Assembly: GCA_030141605.1 (NCBI GenBank)
Contig: JAQGDQ010000051.1
Coordinates: forward strand, 186,001 to 250,000
DNA: 64,000 nucleotides
Origin: Tubiluchus corallicola
Lineage: Eukaryota; Priapulida; Priapulimorpha; Priapulimorphida; Tubiluchidae
Reading direction: 5' to 3'
The position numbers were made by a program, and so were the translations under genes. Below the pieces are notes generated by a model that saw only the letters and a program-made list of their open reading frames with translations, did no database searches and had not been told where the DNA came from. Each line of letters opens with the position of its first letter. Positions within the stretch are counted from its first letter, which is position 1. Below, in pieces: positions 1 to 13,700 of this stretch.

Positions 1-1551
1 ATGTTCACAAGCACAAGTCTGCATGTTCACACCGAACTTTACAGATAATGGTGAAGCCAGTAGGATACCTAGTACCGTAAGCATTTCCGAGAAGTCAAGT
101 AACATTGTGCTTTCAAGAAACCACAACTGTAGACTGCACTGAGTTTAGCAGTAATTGTAAATTTACTGAAATTTGTATTTTACTTTCAGCACTAGAATAG
201 TATAATTATGGAGAACTCTACTCCCCTGTCAAAATTTTATAGGAATTGAGTGGTGTTGCAATATGCCAAATTGTACAAAGTCTACTATATCGTACATAGA
301 ACAATTACTCATGGACAGACCACTTACTATCTGTACTACCAGTAATCCTAAACAACGTCAAAGAAAATCTTAGCAATAAGTTACCTTTTCTTTTACTGAA
401 TCGTAATTCGATTTGCAGTAGCCGTCACTACACTTTCTAGGCATTATTGTATTTACTATCCTTTAGTAGTTTAACATTATTCAGAAAAAAAACAGTAAAA
501 ATTTTAGCAGAAAACACTTTCTTGTTGCTTGCTCAAAACGTGTGGCACTTACATTGCGCCACCTCTAGTTCTTTTAGACAACAGAAGGCCAGCTTACCCA
601 TTGTTTGCCACAGATCGCAAGTGCACCGTCCCGTGTTTTTCAACTGTATTTAGTAGCCCTAGTTATTCAATTTCAATTTATTTACCTCTTTGGAACACTA
701 CAAAAGAACATTATTAATAACAGCATCAACAATAAGTTTTGACGAATGGTTACAATACTCAATAGATAGATCTAGAACTAGAGAAAGGACAGTGAAAAGA
801 CTATAAAGTCACCTAGTCTGCTATCCTTAGCAGTACATGTGTTGTGGATATTTGTAGATCTATGGTTATATTTACTGAAGTAAGTTTCTTTTTTCCAGAC
901 TTTCACTTTCTAGTAGTAGGCTCACGAGTAACAAATTCGCATAACGAGATGCAATAGTTTAGTTTATATAACGAAAAATAAGATGCACTATAAAAAAGCT
1001 GATTCTATCATTTCTGTAATACGCTTTTGTTGCATACCGCATCATTTCTGCAATCACTTTTGTTGCACACCACTTCTATTTACTTATTAATTATAAAGTG
1101 CGAATGAAGAAATTTAAATTGCTAAGAAAACGAAAATAAAATTTACCAGCCTGTTCCGTGTTTACGATTCAGCTCCCCTGACTACCTCCTACGTCTATGG
1201 ACAATGAATTGCGGAATTCTAACGTTTTCGTTAACCAGCAAACATGCTACTAAAAAAACAAATAAATAAACTTGTTTTAACGACAGTCCGGGCTAAAAAC
1301 CCGTGCTGTGAAACGGAATCTGTGGAAAGCTTTTATTGTTGCGTTTATCTGTTCTTTCAATCAAAAAGGTTCCTGCTACTGGGTAGTGTTGACTGTGGGC
1401 CTTGCTGTAGTTGCGCTGTGTAATTTTAATTGAACCTGTATTTTTATACAATGTTGAGGTTTGGACCATAAAAGTTAAACAGCAGGAAGAAATTGACACT
1501 TTTCGAAGACGTCTCCTTTGAAATTTGTTAGGTAAAAATCGGCCTGAGAAT
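1..1551. other. Intergenic sequence, nothing assigned
   Basis: AT-rich DNA with only short, compositionally random open frames. I see no splice-bounded exon, tRNA or recognisable transposon protein. It ends at the target duplication of the hAT-like element. Confidence 0.5.
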
Positions 1552-1559
1552 ATCCAATG

Positions 1560-2337
1560 TAGGGCGCCGAGTAAGCCACTAGCCGAAGTAGGACAGTTCC
1601 GGTAAAATGCATGTGCTAAATTTGCGGAAAAGCAGCGTCCTACATGGGTAGGACACTGGCGATTGCTGTCGAGAATTATGACATAATTTTTTAGAAAAAA
1701 ATAACTTTATAATAATGATGGATACTCCTTGACAATTTACATTGTATTTTTTACAGTAATACTAATAACTAATATCATCGTTATTAATATTATTACTAGC
1801 TCCATTAATATCATCATAACATTCAACTAAGTATCTAATGTTTTAAAGAAGGAACTATGTAGGGCACATAGCTCGCTAGCCCATTTACTTAGTAGAAAAC
1901 AATGATTTGTCCAAGAGGTAGTGAAACACCGTGTCTGTGAAGCGAGACAAAATAAAAATGATATACCTTAAGCAAATGTTGGAATCGCATAAGAAGTGGG
2001 CTTATTTCACTTCAAAAAGATTAATTTTGAAACCAAATTTAATATTGGAAATTTTACTACCAGGTAACTCAAAATAAGATTCTTCTATTTTACCACATAT
2101 ATAATAAATTATTCAACGTTTTTGACGTTTTCAGTTATTAATATTAAATAAACAAGGACAACGGGTGCTGCCAGTACGGTTAACGACTCAATTTGTGACC
2201 TGTCTCTAGTGTCCTACTTGGGCAGCCCATGTACGACGTGTCCTACTTGGGCTAGCCCTTGTACGACGCGTCCTACTTGGGCTAGCCCATGTACACCAAT
2301 TGTCCTACTTCGGCTAGTGGGTTACTCGGCGCCGAAC
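1560..2337. mobile_element. hAT-like non-autonomous DNA transposon (MITE)
   Basis: The 778-bp segment has terminal inverted repeats. The left end starts TAGGGCGCCGAGTAAGCCAC, and the reverse complement of the right end shares GGCGCCGAGTAA and CCACTAGCCGAAGTAGGACA. An identical 8-bp duplication, ATCCAATG, lies immediately outside both ends (1552-1559 and 2338-2345). An 8-bp duplication is characteristic of hAT transposition. Inside the right end, four related copies of TCCTACTTGGGCTAGCCC spaced about 30 bp apart (about 2208-2315) look like subterminal transposase-binding repeats. A related TCCTAC motif also lies near the left end (about 1640). No transposase frame is present, so the element would depend on an enzyme supplied elsewhere. 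The superfamily assignment rests on duplication length and terminus only. Confidence 0.8.
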
Positions 2338-2345
2338 ATCCAATG

Positions 2346-4032
2346 ATGATCTGTATGATGTGGTGAAGAAAAACCCTTGGAGTAAACAAACCCAAGTAAG
2401 AAGACTGCATTGGATTGGTCATGTACTAAGATTAGCTTTTTGAAACTCCTGTTCCTATAACATTACATAAAGTTCTTGAGAATGACAAAAAGCCAAGAGA
2501 CCTTAGCTACAGACATATATCCACATCCGAATTAAAGATATCCTACAAAAGCTACATAGATGCAAAAAGATTTAGCAAATACAGCTCTAGATTTCAGGGA
2601 TGAGGGCAGTGGTAGTCAGTAGGAGTGCTTGACATCAACAACTGGTGCATGTCATGTTTTAGAATGTATAAGTATGCAAACGAATACGACACCCTACTTG
2701 GTACTGTGTAACATGTATTTTGTAATTGAATTGTCTTGCAAAAAAAGAGAAGTCAGAAGACTGGTAGAAAGTGATATTATAAATATAAATTTGTGCTAAG
2801 TGAAGAAGGAAACCATTATGTGTTTTAGTAATTATACCAGGCTAGAGAGCGGAATATAGGTTAGCGGAAAACGAAAAGTAGAATTCTCTCCGTGGTTGTT
2901 CGGATGGTGGTAGTGCAAAGCTCATTCATGTTGTTAATTTCAAGTATCCCGGTATCGATACTCCCTTCACGCTATTTAACATGTTATTATTTCAAATATT
3001 ATCGATATGACTGTATTATGACGTGTAAAATAAATTTCACAGTTCATATTAGTTGTCATTATAAAATTTAGCCAGGCCAGAACAGAAGGTATAAATTATA
3101 ATGACTGAGCCTTTATCGATCGATCGATACTATGTCTTTCTTGTACTTCATACTCGTAGACCTGTTTTGTAATTCACTGCGTCATGAAGACTATGTAATT
3201 ATCATTATGGAAGTTATAATAAATTTCACTTGCTGCTAATCTTGATTTTTCTACTGGCCTGACCAAGTAAAGTAGATATTTTTTATTTCTGGGTTACTTG
3301 CAAAAGAAGAAAAGACATCGTTTACCAGACATCCAGAATACGTTATTCCTCACTGCATGAAATCATTTCATATTGTTTTTCAAATTGACCCATTTATCAG
3401 ACCTGCGTTATGTGTTACTGGTACTGCATTTTACTTTATTTGAATTATATACAGCTGGATATGCAACAACACATTTAACACATTCTTGATATCTGGTAAA
3501 TACTACTAAACTCTATAAAGGCCGTCTTTTTTGCTGTGATGATGATCTTGTTCCCCTTTTCACTCCTGTAGTACAAAAACTCTGCTGTTTGCTCATTATG
3601 AAGCAGATAATGCCTATTCTAAATGTTCTTGAAAATTCGGATCCATGACAATGGTAAATGTGGTTTCTGTTAACAGTTAGTTTATTCCTATCACGTTAGA
3701 AGCAGTGAACAAAGTCTATGTAGAATGATCGTGCATTATTACCGTCATTTCAGGAGCAAAAGGCAAAGAGTATGTAGAATGTTCATGCATTATTGATCGT
3801 CATTCGACAGATTTTTCAATGTTTGTCATTTCATGTCGTTTGAACATTGGGATAATGTTTTTGTAGTTGTGTTTTTTTGTGGCATGATACGGGATGGCGA
3901 GTAACCTGATGCTTCGCTCTCCAAATTAGTTTTTAACAAAATTAAATTATTGGATTAAGATTTTGATTTTTTCAGTTTATATGCAACATTTTTAACGAAT
4001 GAAGCTCAGAGCAGGCAGCAGCACTACACAAC
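2346..4032. other. Region upstream of CARS2, promoter not resolved
   Basis: This AT-rich stretch should contain the CARS2 5' UTR and promoter, but I cannot place a start site. A short duplicated segment (TATGTAGAATG followed by TGCATTATT and CGTCATT) occurs at about 3718-3753 and 3770-3805. No coding exon was recognised. Confidence 0.35.
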
Positions 4033-4268
4033 ATGATTACCTATAGCTTTAATGGAAATGTGTTACTGCATTCAATGTCATGTCGTACGTTATTAAGACG
4101 AATCAGTACAACGAATACAAGTTATCACGCAGTGAAAGTTAAAGAGGTGAAACATCATGCATGCAGCTGGTTGCCACCAGAGGGGTTTGATACCGGAATA
4201 CGGGTTTATAATTCGCAGCTTAGAACTAAAACTGCACTTACCTTGCCTCATGGAAGACTGGCATCTTG
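4033..4268 (+). CDS. CARS2: CARS2 exon 1: mitochondrial presequence
   Basis: The first ATG opens a 78-codon exon with donor TTG|GTAAAT (phase 2). A second in-frame ATG at 4078 gives [13 protein letters not shown], a more typical arginine- and serine/threonine-rich import presequence than the N-terminus from 4033. The true start may therefore be Met16. The exon ends in LPHGRLAS, leading into the tryptophan-tyrosine split codon before MCGPT. Confidence 0.8.
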
Positions 4269-4645
4269 GTAAATATCTGGATAAATGGTTTTGCTCTTAA
4301 AAATTGTCTTAACTTGTTAATTTTTTAGGCACAGGACAATTAAATTCATATAATTTCCTCAGTCATCCTGTCTCCTTGCAATTTTTAGTTTTAACTTAAC
4401 CTTTTCTTGTACACCAATTTCCAGTTCCAATATACCGCTGGCCTTGTTTGAAATGCCAAAAGATGATTTACTATTCATGTGACTCGTTTGCATTTTATGT
4501 TTGTTTTCATTAAATATCAGTTAGTAACTGCTTTCATAGAACTGCTTTGTTTCTTTTCCTCCTCCTCCTGCTACTCTAAGCAATAAATATTCTGATTTGT
4601 CCACTGCACATGCCCATTGCTCATGTCCATACCTAAACCAACGAC

Positions 4646-4722
<77 letters not shown>

Positions 4723-7700
4723 CGTGCGTGCGTGTGTCATTATGTCACTTGCCTTCACCAGTAAACTTATTGTAATTACTATATGGTTTCTTTGGAATTC
4801 ATATTACTAGAAATTAAAGAAAGCTCATTTAATTTTTTTTTTGAGTGTAGGTATATGTGTGGTCCCACGGTTTATGACCATGCCCACATAGGACATGCTT
4901 GGTATGTATGCTGAAATCATTAGAGATCTGTGTTATTTCAGTTTTTATTATTTTTATTTTTACTTGTTTTTATTTCTTATTTATTTTTCCATTTATTTCT
5001 CACATCACAACCAGAATCCTGCACCAGCAACAAGACCTATTCAGCATTGATCATTGTTTCTGTTGAGACAAAAACCCATGCATTACCAAGGTTAACCATC
5101 TAAGATGAGTCAGTGAACCAGCAGAAGTATGTTAGCCACATTTGAATGACGTAAATCTGCTATAAGTTAGGAAAACAAACAGAATCAGTATGGCATTGGT
5201 ACGGCGTGAGCTGTGATACCTGCGTAGTCAAGAACCATTCACTGACCAGCCTTGCTTAATTTTGGTTGTGAAGCACATGCCATGACCACTCTTACACGAC
5301 TAAGGTGCCCTAATAAATATTTGTGCACCTCATTAATAGGAACAGTTTAGACAACACCTGCAGTTTTTTACCAAGTCTTCCTACTTGACTTACTTCATTG
5401 TGTCATTTATAAGTATCAAAATTGCATAAATCAAAATCGTATAATATAATGTATTAAACACTTGAAATCATTCCAGGGTGTTGTGATTGGCTTTGTGAGA
5501 ACATCTGCATGTTGCTATTAAAGACTTATTGTTTCTTATGCTGTTACTTTCAGTTGCTATGTGAAATTTGATATCATAAGAAGAATTTTGCTGGAACTAT
5601 TCAATATTGATGTGGTGATGGTTCTTGGAATCACTGATATTGATGACAAGGTTATAACAGTTGCAAATCAAGTAAGATAAAATATTCTTCTTTTGTGAAT
5701 TATAAATTGTCATAATTCCTATACGTTACTATGTACGAAATCCAGTGTGCAGTTCATACAAAGTTTATATTAATTTCTTCTGTCATACTGTTGAGTTTTT
5801 TCATATAGTTTTGAACTCCAGTCCACCTCTACAGTTCTTTTCAGTACTTGAGGGCGACAAAAACAGACATTCAACATGAACTTACTGTTTGCTGTTTGCC
5901 TGTACTTTAACAGCATCTGCTAATCATGATCACATATTGCTTGCAGATGAACATAGATTTCAAGCATATTGCAAAAACTTATGAAGCTTCCTTCTTTTCT
6001 GATATGGCAAAAATGAAAGTTATACCACCAACTGTGAAAACCAGAGTTACGGAATACATTCCTCAAATAATTCAATATGTACAGAAAATCATTAGTCGTG
6101 GTTATGCTTATGTCACAGACACTGGTATGTACATTTTTTACTTGTTTTGATTGTTGTACATTTGCTATCCCATAAATAATAAATATTTTACTATTTTAAT
6201 AATAATTTTTTTCCAATTTGCCATATGATAAATAGTGATTAATTATTTAAGTGTGTGCAAAGATGGTATCAAAAAGTGCCATCTTAATATTAACAAGGTC
6301 ACAGCTACTTTAAGAATTCGCATGTTGTATGATATTTATTGGCTGGTAACATAGTGGCTGGTTAATACCAAATAAGGCTCATTCATCAGACTACAAGGTT
6401 TAAATATTTGTAATGTTTTTCTACAAAATTTTCTCAAGGATAACAGCTACAGTGTAAGGGCTTGACCTTTACACTATAATGTACTATACACTATAGGTGT
6501 AAGAAAATGAATGTTAGAACATGCACAGACTGCTTTTAGTGATAACTGTTAACAGAATTAACAAAGTTAAACACTTGTTTAATACAAATTTTTACCATTC
6601 ATTTTCAAGGTAGTGTATATTTTGATGTTACAAAATATGGTCGCTATGGAAAACTAATGACACATGATGTAACAGCAGAAATACGAGAATCAGGTTTGTG
6701 TGATGAATAAACTTTGTTGTTCATCATTATTTTACACTTAAGGTAGATAGACAGATTAATAAGTTGGTGTTTGTTAAATCGCCTTATTGCAAAATGTTGG
6801 AGTTTTTAATATACATTTAATGTACAAAAGTACTGCAACATGAAAAATAAAATATGATAAGTTTCTTATGCTGGGATTTCTTGGTTAAAAGCAAGATTAA
6901 AATTACACTGATTCATGTGCAACTTGAGAAAAATATCTATAGGTTTACTTTTGCTTATGGCATTGTTTCTTAATATGGTTGATAACATATTTTTGAGACT
7001 TACGGCAATCCTATGGAGATCACAGAATTTGTTACAAATGTGGGGCTATTTCACTGCTTCTTTCATTCAGCAGTGTTAAGTTTAATCTAATGGAAGTTTG
7101 TTTCACATTAAATATTTCTGAACTTTGTGTTGTCACTGCTTTTGCACTGTTGTTGATTTAAAAGGTATGTTTAACCCATGCACAGGAGTGAACTTATGTG
7201 TGAAGTGTAATCTGTATCTTCCCAGTGCATCTGTTTCGAGATGTTAAGATTAAATTAGTTTCCGATTTGCTTGAATACCGATTGCTTTGAATCCATCACA
7301 TTGCTTGATTTTCCAGTTGATAAAGAAAAAAGAAGTCCACGTGACTTTGCTTTGTGGAAAGCAGCCAAACCTGATGAGCCTTGGTGGACATCACCTTGGG
7401 GATCCATGAAAAAAGGCAGACCAGGCTGGCACATAGAATGCTCAACAATGGCAAGGTTTGTTCTTGATTGTAAACTATAATATTATGATGATAACACACC
7501 TCTACAACTTCTGCACACATTTGCTTGCTTTGAATAAATGGTAAGTATCTAAAAAATCAGTTGTTTCCTGCTGCACAATTTTAACTTTAGTTCATTAGTG
7601 GTGTGTTTTTATAAACGTTTAGCAAAGTATGTTACTTAAGAATATAATTATAAAGTCACTTCAATCTTGAAAACTCTCACTGATTCAATAATGAAATGTC

Positions 7701-10700
7701 TTCCCTCTTTCATTTAGGTAGTTGTGATTCTGCAAGTGCTTTCTATTTTGTTTTTTAATTAAATGCTTTTAACATAGATTGATTAGATTGTTTATTACGA
7801 ATTGCAATTAATTAAGATTGAAAATTACAAAGTCTCAATCTTACATAAAAAATGGGTCACATAAAAATGTAAGAGAAAAAATTTAATGTAATATCAAGCC
7901 AAATCAGCTGTTAGCTTTTACTAATGACAAACTGTCTTAACTTCGATGCTTTTCCAAGCTTTTCTAAGGTAAAGGTAGCTAATAAAAATTTACAAAATAC
8001 ATACTGAGTACTGAACTTTTTATTTTGTACAAGTGGTGAACAAGAACAGCTGTAACACCATGGCAATTTGCCCGAGCTGCTTCTCTGTGAAATTTTTTGT
8101 CAGCTTTTGGTTTCTCACAACTGTCTCTGGGTATTTTAAGTGGAACCTGAATTTTAGATAGCTTAACTTAATCGGCCTGCAGTAAGACTTCATCCTATTA
8201 ATTTTTTCTGAGTGTCTCTTATAAACAACTTTTTAAATCTAACTTCTTTAATCATAAATTTTTTAAACTTGAAAGTATGCATGAAAGTATGTATTTTGTA
8301 AATTTTTGTTAGCTTCCTTTATCTTAGAAAAGCTTGGAAAAGCAATGAAGTTAAGACAGTATGTCATTAGTAAAAGTTAGCAGCTGGTTTGGCTTGGTAT
8401 TACTTTAAATTTTTTCTCTTAAATTTTTATATGACCCAATTTTTATTACGTTTTTAACTTTGTAATTTTCAACCATTTAATAAATTACAATTCGATTAAT
8501 CTAATCAATCTATATTAAAAGCATTTAATTAAAAAACAAAATAGAAACCTCTTGCAGAATCACAACTACCTACATGAAAGACGGAAGACATTTCACTATT
8601 GAATCAGTGAGAGTTTTTATATTCTTAAGTAACATACTTTGCTAAACGTAAATAAGTTCTACAAAGTATGTTACTTATTGTTTAGTTGCTTTTATGGGAT
8701 AAATCAGTGTTTTTTGTTAACACAGTATTTGAGTGTTTGGATGCTAATTCGTGAGTTATAAAGAATGTGGCAAATTTGCTTTAATAGTGCAGTGTTTCAT
8801 GGCTAAGTGTTTAAAATTGTCATTCTATGGCATTGATCTTTTAGGATCATACAATAGCCAGCAAGAAGCTAATGGAAAAAACAGCACATTTACATCTCTG
8901 TCTATTGAATCATTTAGTACAAGTCTTAATGTAGTAATTTTTCATATGTTTAGATTGTGAATAGTCTTATTGCGAAGGTGTAGCAGGTCATGTAACATGA
9001 CATACCTTCCAAAAATCTAAATGTTAACATTGTGGATAAGATCTGTTATGAAATCAGTGGACTTGCTTTTGGTTTTGTGACTACATGTACAGTATATTCA
9101 GCTGCCTTTAGTGCATTTTGTGTGTTTTTTATCATATTACAGTGTGACTGTTTTTTATTTAGAAAATGTGTATTGTGTGATTATTTTAGTGCTGTGTTTG
9201 GAAGAAATTTGGACATTCATTCTGGTGGAGCTGATTTGTTGTTTCCACACCACGAGAATGAAATAGCACAATGTGAGGCGTATCACAATACTCATCAATG
9301 GGTTAATTACTGGTTACACACAGGTACCTTGTCTATTCAAATTAAGTCACTCCAAACATACTTTACGCGCCTTCTCCATTTGATAATTCTTTAGTTTGGT
9401 CAATGTATTGCGTTAGCGTAAGTTTGTAACAATTTGAAAACAATGGATAGTTTTATCTACTTTTATTATATTCAAGTGCTACGAACGTTTTAAGTGTACA
9501 ATTGTACACGATTTCTTTTTTGTTTTGCTAATATTTAGCATGTTTATGTATATGTATAATATATAAATATTTATGTATAATTTTATGCATGTGCTGAGTT
9601 TAGATAACTACAATCATATTATCTAAATGTTAAGAGCTGATACATAAAACTTATATTATACTGTTTGCTACTTTTGCTTTTGAAGTTATTATAGAAAGCT
9701 CTTATCAATAACGTTTTATGTATTTTTATTTTAGGGCATTTATACGTTAAAGGGGAAGAAAATAAAATGTCAAAATCTCTCAAAAACACTTTATCTGTGA
9801 ATGACTTTTTGGATAAGTACACTGCAAATCAGTTCAGAATATTATGTCTCTTGTCTCATTACAGAAAGGGTAAGTAATGTGTCTTAGTGTATAAGTTGCA
9901 GGCAATGTGTAAAATTTAGACATTTTATAAAATTTCTAGACATTTTATATAAAACCTTTGCATTTCAAGAAAAGTGTGAAATAAATGTTTTTACTGCAAT
10001 TCTTTCACACATTACCTAGGCATTTTGTATAACAGCTAAAATTTATATAAAATGCATGAAGTGACTTTTTTGGCAAAGTGTAAAATGAACATAATTCCTG
10101 TTGAATCGAACTGTTCCTAGTTATTTTTTACATTTGTACCCAGCTATTACCTAGGCATTGCAGAAAACAACATGGTAAATGTACTAAACTAAGCATGCTG
10201 TTCAGTGTTCAAGTAAGCCCGTGAGTTAATTGTTTTACCATAATGACATGCTGTTCAATCAGGTGAATCACTTTGCATAGCTAGGAATTAAGACTGCAGC
10301 CGGATTCAGTAAAGTTCTTACAAACAAGTTTATTCATGCAAATGTTTTAGTGGCCCGCACAGATTCATTAAACCATGGATTCCTAAAAATCTTCTTAAAT
10401 GCAAGGCTTAGAGCTTGCGTAAATGCAATTTTGAATGTTGTGCATAGTTTAAATGTTGTGACTGGTGTTGTCATGGACGAAGAAGAGGTTAATAATAGAA
10501 ATTCGATGTACAGAGAATGTATTTTTCGCAATAGATTAAAATTAGACCACTTGAATGAAAGCGTTTTACGAATTGTAGCCCACAGAACAGACCACAGAAG
10601 AGGAATGACTGAATTCTCGGACATGAGAAATTGTCAACCAACGAATCATACAGATTTGCAAGTACATTGAAACATGACTTGGCTCAATTTCACAGATTTC

Positions 10701-13700
10701 CTAAAATAAAATTGGCATTATATAAAATGCCGAGGAAAATTATTACAGAACAATTGAACAATTGAACATTTGTTTTATTTTTATATTAACTAGCATTTGT
10801 TCGACAGTCTATAAAATGCTTAGGAAAATATACTTAAAATCTAAGAATTACACACTTTGCCTAGGGAGACTTTTGCATTGTATATAATACCTTGTGAAAA
10901 GTGCAGAAGGAGCTATTTTAGACACTTTACCTGGTTTGTGTTGGCACGTTATAAAATGCCTAGGTGTTCTATAGAATACCCGATTTCACACATTGCCTCA
11001 GAATACCCGATTTCACACATTGCCTCAGAATACCCGATTTCACACATTGCCTGTAACAAATACACCACGGTAATGTTAAGTGCAGTGCAAAGTGTAAAAA
11101 ATAAAAAAATATTGAAAAAATTTGTTTTTCAAATTGTTTTGCTATTGTTTTGTGTTTTTTCTCTGTTTAATGCATATGCAAACCCTACGTCCCTCGCAAA
11201 CAGGAAACAAAAACATGTCAGAAGTAAGTTTTATGTAAGAAGATGTATTGATAATTTACTACAAACTGGATAGCAAGAGCAATCGAACAGTTAAAAGAGA
11301 AAAAAACCGCAATTTTAGTTTCCCTTAAATTTTGCTCAAAGATATTACAATGAGCAAAATTATGCCACTACGTCTTAACTTTGAAGAATGCTGGGACAAT
11401 TAAATAAAATTTACATGAGCCAGCATGAGCATACAAGAGATATAGTCTAGTGGTAAAAGATTATTATTTAATATTATTATTATATTATTGCTAGATGATG
11501 ATAATTCCTAACTAAACTGCTAGTCTACACACTGTACCTGACATTTTAAGAGCTAAAACAAATACATTTACTTTTTGTATTTATTTCTAGCTCTGTCGAC
11601 AGGTAATCTATAACATCTGATTTTCTAATTTTATCGAAAAAATGTGGCTGGAAATTGATGTAACAAAACTAAACTGATATTGTATTGTTACTTGCTTTAA
11701 AATTAAAATTTGACAAATCTTCATTATAGCTACGTGTGCATGTACATCTACTGAAATGTCGCTTGCAAGCTGAATATATTCCTAGCAAAAATGTTATTTA
11801 ATTGTAAGGAGCCACCTTAAAGTCTAAATTTTCCAGATTTATTTAAGAGCACACATTTTTTTTATTTTACAGATTTAGAGTTTAGCGATCAATGGATGGA
11901 TAGAGCAGTTAGCATACAAAAACGTTTGAAGTCATTTCTTACCTGTGCAGATGCTTACATCCAGGGTACGTTAGAATGCTCTGCAATTGATGAAGCTCAT
12001 CTTATGAAAGTGTAAGTAACTGCAGCTAAATGACCTGTGATAGGCTCAGTTCACATTGTATTCATTCTTCTTATTCCAGCCCTTAAATACTATGCAAACA
12101 TAAAATCATAGTGTAATTACAGTGTGTTTTAGCAGTGCTTTGTTATCATTGTGATCTGATGATACGTAGCTAGTGAAGGCTTGACAAGACATTTGCAATG
12201 AAAGTTCATACGCGTCTCTAATGCTCATTGTCATTTCACCATCATTGTTGTGACCATGGTCATTGTAATTGTTACTCATTAAACATACTTAGTAAATCAT
12301 AAATCATATTTAAATCTAACCTATTGCTAAAATCACTTCTTAATGACACTGCTTTTTCCAGGCTAGCTGAAGCAAAGGCAATATTTTACACAGCTGTGGC
12401 AGATGACTTTGATACACCTCGCGCTATGGAAGCTATATTAAATCTAATTCATGAATGCAACAAGGCCCTTAAGCACGAAACTTCGCTTGTAAGTTTGGTA
12501 CTAGTGTAATTGTAACTACACAGTAATACTTTAAATGCACATTGCCTGTAGTTGTTCTAAGTTTTCTGTTTCAGTTTTTGAAAGTTTTTTTTGGTTTGTG
12601 TAGAAGACCACAAATTGTTATTTTCAGCCGATCCAACATGGAAGTCGCAGTCCAGGCGTGGTAGCTGCTATTGTTGCGTTCATTGACAGAGTGCTTGGTG
12701 TGTTAGGAATCCAGTTTGTATATAGAATGGTATTTACCTGCAGTTTATGTAATCATGAATTATGGCAAATGAAATAAAGATTTAGGGCACTCACTGATAT
12801 ATTTAAGATTGGCTTTCGCTCAAGTGTTTATAGGAATAATCAATGATATACTGTAAAATTTCTTGCGGCACTTTCATACTAGCGAGTTTTGCTGAGTGTC
12901 AACTTGTGCTTACTGCCGTAGAGAACTCTCAGCAACTCTCAGAGAGTTTGCAAAAACTTGCCAAGAGAACTAGCAAAGCCATTCAGAGAAAAGACTCGAG
13001 AGAGAAAACTCGCTAGTCTGAACATGCCATAAGACTTACCCATATTCACAGGTAATTAGATGCTACAAAATCACTAGGAACTCATTATTTTATTAGTTTC
13101 AGTTTTGCATCTTCATAATCGGTTCTATAAAATGACCTACAATAAGAATACTAGGCCTGTTTGTATTGTTAATAACCACTGTGTTAAATTTCCAACAAAA
13201 TGTCATCACAACTGAGGTGGTTTTACGCAATAGTCGCCCTTTGCAATGATAAGTGCAAAAATTTTGTGCTTTATAAAAGTGAAATTGTTTAGTAAACAAT
13301 GTTATCTATCTAAAATCAGCTTGGCATGTTAGTAATATTAGGAATCGTAATACTGAAATGTTTGTTTTGTACAGGCTCATGCTGCTGAAGAATCTGAAAG
13401 ACAATTAGGACGTGTTATGGATTCGGTAGTCCAATTTCGTTCTGAAGTAAGACATTTTGCATTGACAACTGGCATTGATGCTTTACCAAAATTACAAGCT
13501 TCTAGAGCACAAGTTGGATCTGAATCAAGTTTACAAGCATCAAGTGCACAGTCAGTGGATAATGAACCTGGTAAAATTTTATGACACTGTGTAGTTTTTT
13601 TCTTAAACTTCCTGTCTACTTTTAATAATATCTTACAGAAGTATGAAATTTACAGCATCAACTACTTGAGTATGCAAGTCCTGTAGTAGTAATGGCTTTA

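Noticed and set aside
9032-9189. N-terminal extension of the CARS2 exon 7 reading frame
   Set aside because: This is intron read-through. The TTATTTTAG acceptor at 9189 and the phase with exon 6 define the exon, and the extension lacks similarity to cysteinyl-tRNA synthetases.
10350-10670. 106-codon plus-strand ORF in CARS2 intron 8
   Set aside because: It lies wholly inside the inverted-end element. I recognise no domain, the opposite strand is open too, and flanking motifs are transposon-like. Kept as part of the element only.
10975-11051. CRISPR-like direct repeats
   Set aside because: Three contiguous copies without spacers in a eukaryotic transposon. No CRISPR array or cas gene occurs anywhere in the window.
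10857-11273. 138-codon ORF with EYPISHIAS repeats
   Set aside because: The repeats are the 27-bp subterminal DNA array translated, and the rest is AT-rich run-on.
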